A DNA stretch of 64,000 nt from a virus: IMG/VR virus record IMGVR_UViG_3300042540_001399, positions 62,001 to 126,000 of that record, one strand, 5' to 3'. A model generated the notes under the pieces. That model did not search any database. It had not been told where the DNA came from and was given only the letters and a program-made list of their open reading frames with translations. Shown here piece by piece: positions 61,208 to 64,000 of the stretch (positions within the stretch are counted from its first letter, which is position 1; each line of letters starts with the position of its first letter). A program made the translations under genes and the position numbers.

Positions 61208-62056
61208 ATGATAGAAACAGGAAAAATAATAAATGGGGATTGTGTGGAAGTAATGAAGACACTACCTGAAGGATGTATTGATTTGGTGGTAACATCTCCC
61301 CCATATGGTGTTGGAATTGACTATGACGTACATAATGATGACATGGAATTTAATGATTATGTTGAATTTGCAAAGTCATGGTTAACAGAAACATATAGAG
61401 TATTGAAAGATGATGGAAGAATTGCTCTTAATATACCATATGAGATCAATCGTCAAAAAAAAGGTGGTCGTATATTTTTTGTTTCAGAAATATGGCAAAT
61501 TATGAAAGAAATTGGTTATGGTTTCTTTGGTATTGTTGATTTAGAAGAACAATCACCACACAGAAGTAAAACCACAGCTTGGGGTTCATGGATGAGCCCA
61601 TCGTCACCATACATTTATAACCCTAAAGAATGTGTAATATTGGCTTACAAGAAAAAACACATCAAGAAAGTTAAAGGTGAACCTGAATGGACCGGTGAAT
61701 TAACAGAAATTGAAAATGAAGATGGGACAAAAAGAAACAAAATGGTTTATGAAGATAAAGACAAAAAAGAATTTATGGAACTTGTCTTCGGTCAGTGGAA
61801 TTATTTTGCTGACACTAAATCTCTCACTAAAGCAACCTTCTCTATGGACATCCCGACCAAGGCAATCAAAATATTGTCATATAAGAACGATATAATATTA
61901 GATCCCTTTGCTGGAAGTGGAACAACTTTGGTTGCCGCTCAAGTGTTAGGAAGAAATTGGTTAGGTATAGAATTAAGTCCAAACTATTCAGAAATTGCAA
62001 AAACAAGGGTAGAATATTTCAAAACCTTGGAACAAATAAAAGAAATAGAGTTTTAA
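61208..62056 (+). CDS. Beta-class DNA methyltransferase (N4-cytosine or N6-adenine), third methylase
   Basis: 282 residues with the circularly permuted beta-class order: catalytic TSPPYGVG first (SPPY at 30-33), then a variable target-recognition region (~90-200), and SAM-binding DPFAGSGTT (232-240) near the C-terminus, followed by GIELSPNY. The TSPPY form occurs in both N4-cytosine and N6-adenine enzymes, so the base is not decided. It is followed by a strong terminator. Likely shields phage DNA; distinct from both D12 enzymes. Confidence 0.85.
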   Translation: MIETGKIINGDCVEVMKTLPEGCIDLVVTSPPYGVGIDYDVHNDDMEFNDYVEFAKSWLTETYRVLKDDGRIALNIPYEINRQKKGGRIFFVSEIWQIMKEIGYGFFGIVDLEEQSPHRSKTTAWGSWMSPSSPYIYNPKECVILAYKKKHIKKVKGEPEWTGELTEIENEDGTKRNKMVYEDKDKKEFMELVFGQWNYFADTKSLTKATFSMDIPTKAIKILSYKNDIILDPFAGSGTTLVAAQVLGRNWLGIELSPNYSEIAKTRVEYFKTLEQIKEIEF

Positions 62057-62058
62057 GT

Positions 62059-62084
62059 AAACCCCCTTAAATGGGGGTTTTTTT
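62059..62084 (+). terminator. Strong intrinsic terminator
   Basis: CCCCC/GGGGG stem extended by AAA/TTT, loop TTAAAT, then T7. It ends the plus-strand unit facing the transglycosylase gene. Confidence 0.88.
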
Positions 62085-62622
62085 ATTGTAATGAAATCCA
62101 TTTAGATTTATAATCTAAATTGGTGGCACAATATCTACCATAGTCATTTACAACTGGCCTACCTGTATTGTACCAACCACAAACAATTGACCAATTACCA
62201 TACTTTTTGTGCAAGTAATTAAGAAGTTTCATACTTGTCATGACATTTAATTCTAAATCAGACATTATTTTATTTTTACTGTAGTTTGAATTGTTGATCC
62301 AATTACAAGTTTTTGGTAAAACTTGCATCGGACCAACAGCTCCAACAGAAGAAACCTGATTCGGATTGTAATTCCAATGAAACGGTCCCATATATCTTGT
62401 TTCTTTAAACGCAACATTGTAGGCGATGTATTTTGGAACTGAATATTCATCAGAATATTTTTCTATTAAATCAAAAAGAACCATAGAACTAAATTGTTTA
62501 GTTTTGAAATTACTTTTGTTGTCTAATGGTTTGTAATCGTTGGAAAAACTATCGAATGAAAATGAAAAATATATCAAAAATGAACAAAAAAGTCCGTAAT
62601 AAAAAACTGTTTTTATCTTCAT
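62083..62622 (-). CDS. Exported lytic transglycosylase (SLT-type)
   Basis: 179 residues. N-terminal membrane anchor/signal (TVFYYGLFCSFLIYFSF), then the lysozyme-like SLT core: AYNVAFKETRY with the catalytic Glu at 74, GAVGPMQVLPKT (~95-105, the GxMQ motif) and the C-terminal NYLHKKYGNWSIVCGWYNTG followed by a Tyr (~146-165). It would cleave peptidoglycan glycan strands. Exported and under a host-type promoter with its membrane partner, it fits an early wall-modifying or superinfection-related role as well as lysis. Confidence 0.85.
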   Translation of the reverse strand: MKIKTVFYYGLFCSFLIYFSFSFDSFSNDYKPLDNKSNFKTKQFSSMVLFDLIEKYSDEYSVPKYIAYNVAFKETRYMGPFHWNYNPNQVSSVGAVGPMQVLPKTCNWINNSNYSKNKIMSDLELNVMTSMKLLNYLHKKYGNWSIVCGWYNTGRPVVNDYGRYCATNLDYKSKWISLQ

Positions 62623-62623
62623 A

Positions 62624-62941
62624 CTATTTTTCCGATTTGACTATAACATTTCTGGCGTACATATTAAAAATTGCAACACCAATTGAATCTTCATAAACAG
62701 TGTAATTACCATTATTCTTATCAATTATGATTAAGTGGTTATTTTCATCAATTGCCAAATTAACCTGTGACTTGTCCAAAGAAATCATTTCTATGGTTGG
62801 TGATTTGGGACCATAAATTCTGTGGTAAAGATAACCAACAGAAAACCCACTAACAATGGAAAGTGAAAGTACAGTTATGACTGTGACTTTTTTGATCATT
62901 GGTTTTGAATTCTCGATTAAAGCTTTGATTTTTTCTTTCAT
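62624..62941 (-). CDS. Membrane-anchored protein preceding the transglycosylase
   Basis: 105 residues, one N-terminal membrane helix (KVTVITVLSLSIVSGFSVGYLYH, residues ~18-40) and a ~60-residue extracytoplasmic domain with beta strands (LAIDENNHLIIIDKNNGNYT). It precedes the lytic transglycosylase by 1 bp in the same unit. Possible holder or regulator of that enzyme. Confidence 0.6.
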   Translation of the reverse strand: MKEKIKALIENSKPMIKKVTVITVLSLSIVSGFSVGYLYHRIYGPKSPTIEMISLDKSQVNLAIDENNHLIIIDKNNGNYTVYEDSIGVAIFNMYARNVIVKSEK

Positions 62942-62967
62942 AATATATTTTTTTTATTGGTTTGATA

Positions 62968-62999
62968 CAAATATAATAATTTTATCAACAATTTACAAA
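62968..62999 (-). promoter_or_regulatory. Host-type promoter
   Basis: Minus strand TTTG (62999-62996), 20 nt, TATATTTG (62975-62968), 26 nt before the ATG at 62941. Confidence 0.7.
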
Positions 63000-63019
63000 A
63001 TTTAATCTTCAACAATCGA

Positions 63020-63028
63020 TATTTATGT
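63020..63028 (+). promoter_or_regulatory. TATTTATGT late-type motif
   Basis: 3 nt before the ATG at 63032. Confidence 0.4.
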
Positions 63029-63031
63029 TAT

Positions 63032-64000
63032 ATGAAAAAAGGAATATTAGTAGAATCAGGAATTAGGGACATTAAAAAGCTTGCTGATAGATACAAAAAG
63101 GCTAAAATTTATTTTCATCAAGATTTGGATGGTGTAACTACTGCAATTGCTATGAAAGAATATTTGGAAGATAATGGTATTGACGTTGTTGACGCCGAAA
63201 TAATACAATATGGTGATAAAGAATTTGCAATAAAAAAACTTGACGCTGAAGGTGATACGATGCCGGTTTTGGTTGATTTTGCCCACGGAAAACCAATGTT
63301 TGTAATTCACACAGATCACCATGATACACAAGCTGGTGTAGAAAAAGGAACATCTACATCATTCAAAAGTTCAAGGTCTAACGTTGAAACAATATCTCAA
63401 AGTTTATCACCTAAAGAAATTTTTACACAAGAAGACATAACGTTAATATCAACTGTTGATTCTGCAAATTTTGCTCAATACAATATATCAGTTGACGATG
63501 TAATGAAGTATATTTTCAAATTAGATAAGAATTCTGATGTTAAAAGAAATAAAATGTTGTTAGGATTAGTTGCTAATAAATTACTTTTAGCGTTCAAAAA
63601 TAAACCCGGATTTCTTGAAGAATTAGTATTAGACTGTAAACCATCGTTACTGAATATTTTATTAAAGATCAAATCAATTATGAAACGAGAAGGTTTTGAT
63701 GATGAAGAAAAACTCACACAAAATCAACAGGCCTACATCCAAAATATGAATGTTAGCCCCAACGTTAATGTTAGCGGTAACATATTAGTTCAATACGGAG
63801 GTGGATACATGACACCACAAGGTTCATATGATAGATATACACCATTTAAAAACAATCCAGACGCTGATTTTTTAGTAATTGCATGGCCGTTGGGATTAGT
63901 TCAAGCATCATGTAACCCATACAAAAAAGAACGAGCACTTAAGGGTGTTGATTTGGGTGAAATCAAAAATGAAGTATTGGATGAAATGAATCCAGAATTA
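63032..64000 (+). CDS. DHH-type phosphoesterase (3' end outside window)
   Basis: The frame is open from the ATG at 63032 to the window end (323 codons, no stop). Motifs: HQDLDGVTT (H29, D31, D33), VLVDFAHG (D82) and VIHTDHHDT (DHH at 95-97), the metal-binding order of DHH phosphoesterases (RecJ / nanoRNase families). A later WPLGLVQASCNPY region could be the DHHA-type substrate domain. It probably degrades short RNA or DNA ends, or a cyclic dinucleotide signal. The right end is truncated, so length and C-terminal domain are unknown. Confidence 0.75.
   Translation, partial: MKKGILVESGIRDIKKLADRYKKAKIYFHQDLDGVTTAIAMKEYLEDNGIDVVDAEIIQYGDKEFAIKKLDAEGDTMPVLVDFAHGKPMFVIHTDHHDTQAGVEKGTSTSFKSSRSNVETISQSLSPKEIFTQEDITLISTVDSANFAQYNISVDDVMKYIFKLDKNSDVKRNKMLLGLVANKLLLAFKNKPGFLEELVLDCKPSLLNILLKIKSIMKREGFDDEEKLTQNQQAYIQNMNVSPNVNVSGNILVQYGGGYMTPQGSYDRYTPFKNNPDADFLVIAWPLGLVQASCNPYKKERALKGVDLGEIKNEVLDEMNPEL

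Noticed and set aside
1-64000. Alternative genetic code or stop-codon recoding
   Set aside because: Convincing genes end in TAA, TGA and TAG at expected positions, often in ATGA or TAATG overlaps, with no in-frame stops needed.
1-64000. tRNA genes
   Set aside because: Gaps between genes are mostly under 100 bp and none shows a cloverleaf with a CCA end or T-loop consensus. I cannot exclude a divergent one without a scan.

Overview
This window is a contiguous piece of a large, AT-rich, T4-like tailed-phage genome whose host is most likely a member of the Bacteroidota (probably Flavobacteriia). Phage identity rests on packed, overlapping genes, many of them tiny. Recognisable functions include the gp47/gp46 (SbcD/SbcC-like) recombination pair, a DnaG-type primase, a RuvC-like nuclease, very large baseplate and tail proteins, an amidase and a lytic transglycosylase. 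The host inference comes from four sequence signals: SprB-type repeats known from Flavobacterium gliding adhesins, Bacteroidota-type promoters (TTTG, 19-21 nt, TAnnTTTG), a 56-residue Bacteroidota-type histone H1-like protein, and start codons preceded by A-rich sequence instead of Shine-Dalgarno sites. No recoded stop codons are needed and no tRNA gene was seen.

Layout. (1) 1-25210, plus strand: virion module. Five large baseplate/tail-like proteins (to 12725) are followed by modular adhesins and fibres (12722-19494 and 20532-25210) that mix SprB repeats, a recurring Trp/Tyr-rich module, a recurring 70-residue module and Thr/Pro stalks. A putative glycosyltransferase lies between them. (2) 25259-28234: RuvC-like nuclease, a small secreted protein, then a two-gene adhesin island on the opposite strand. 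(3) 28318-39064: primase, PD-(D/E)XK nuclease, zinc ribbon, gp47, coiled-coil protein, gp46, an adenine methyltransferase next to a candidate restriction-type nuclease, a full RpoD-like sigma factor and a second zinc ribbon. (4) 39165-46208: membrane and coiled-coil proteins, an amidase with two candidate spanins, conserved phage proteins of unknown role and a histone H1-like protein. (5) 46167-53781: DnaJ, a second adenine methyltransferase, a large protein with leucine-rich repeats, a DUF932 protein, thioredoxin, a micro-lipoprotein and glutaredoxin. This part also holds a miniature transcription unit (about 48465-48647) with a host-type promoter, a palindrome, a 23-codon ORF and an intrinsic terminator. 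(6) 53812-56901, minus strand: acidic conserved proteins, two of them tandem paralogues. (7) 56984-64000: further conserved proteins, DUF1653 and DUF3310 proteins, an RmlB-like dTDP-glucose 4,6-dehydratase, a third DNA methyltransferase, a minus-strand lytic transglycosylase unit and the start of a DHH-type phosphoesterase that runs off the right end.

How it may fit together. Two promoter classes are visible. Host-consensus promoters precede DNA-metabolism and other probable early genes. A TATTTAT(A/T/G) motif sits 3-39 nt upstream of the first gene of many other units, including virion genes. The phage sigma factor closely resembles Bacteroidota RpoD in regions 2 and 4, so it is a natural candidate to read one of these classes. 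The most distinctive biology is the adhesin module: host-adhesin-like repeats on Thr/Pro stalks, next to a glycosyltransferase that could decorate them. No gene-free stretch exceeds 300 bases; the longest, 48443-48704, contains the miniature unit.
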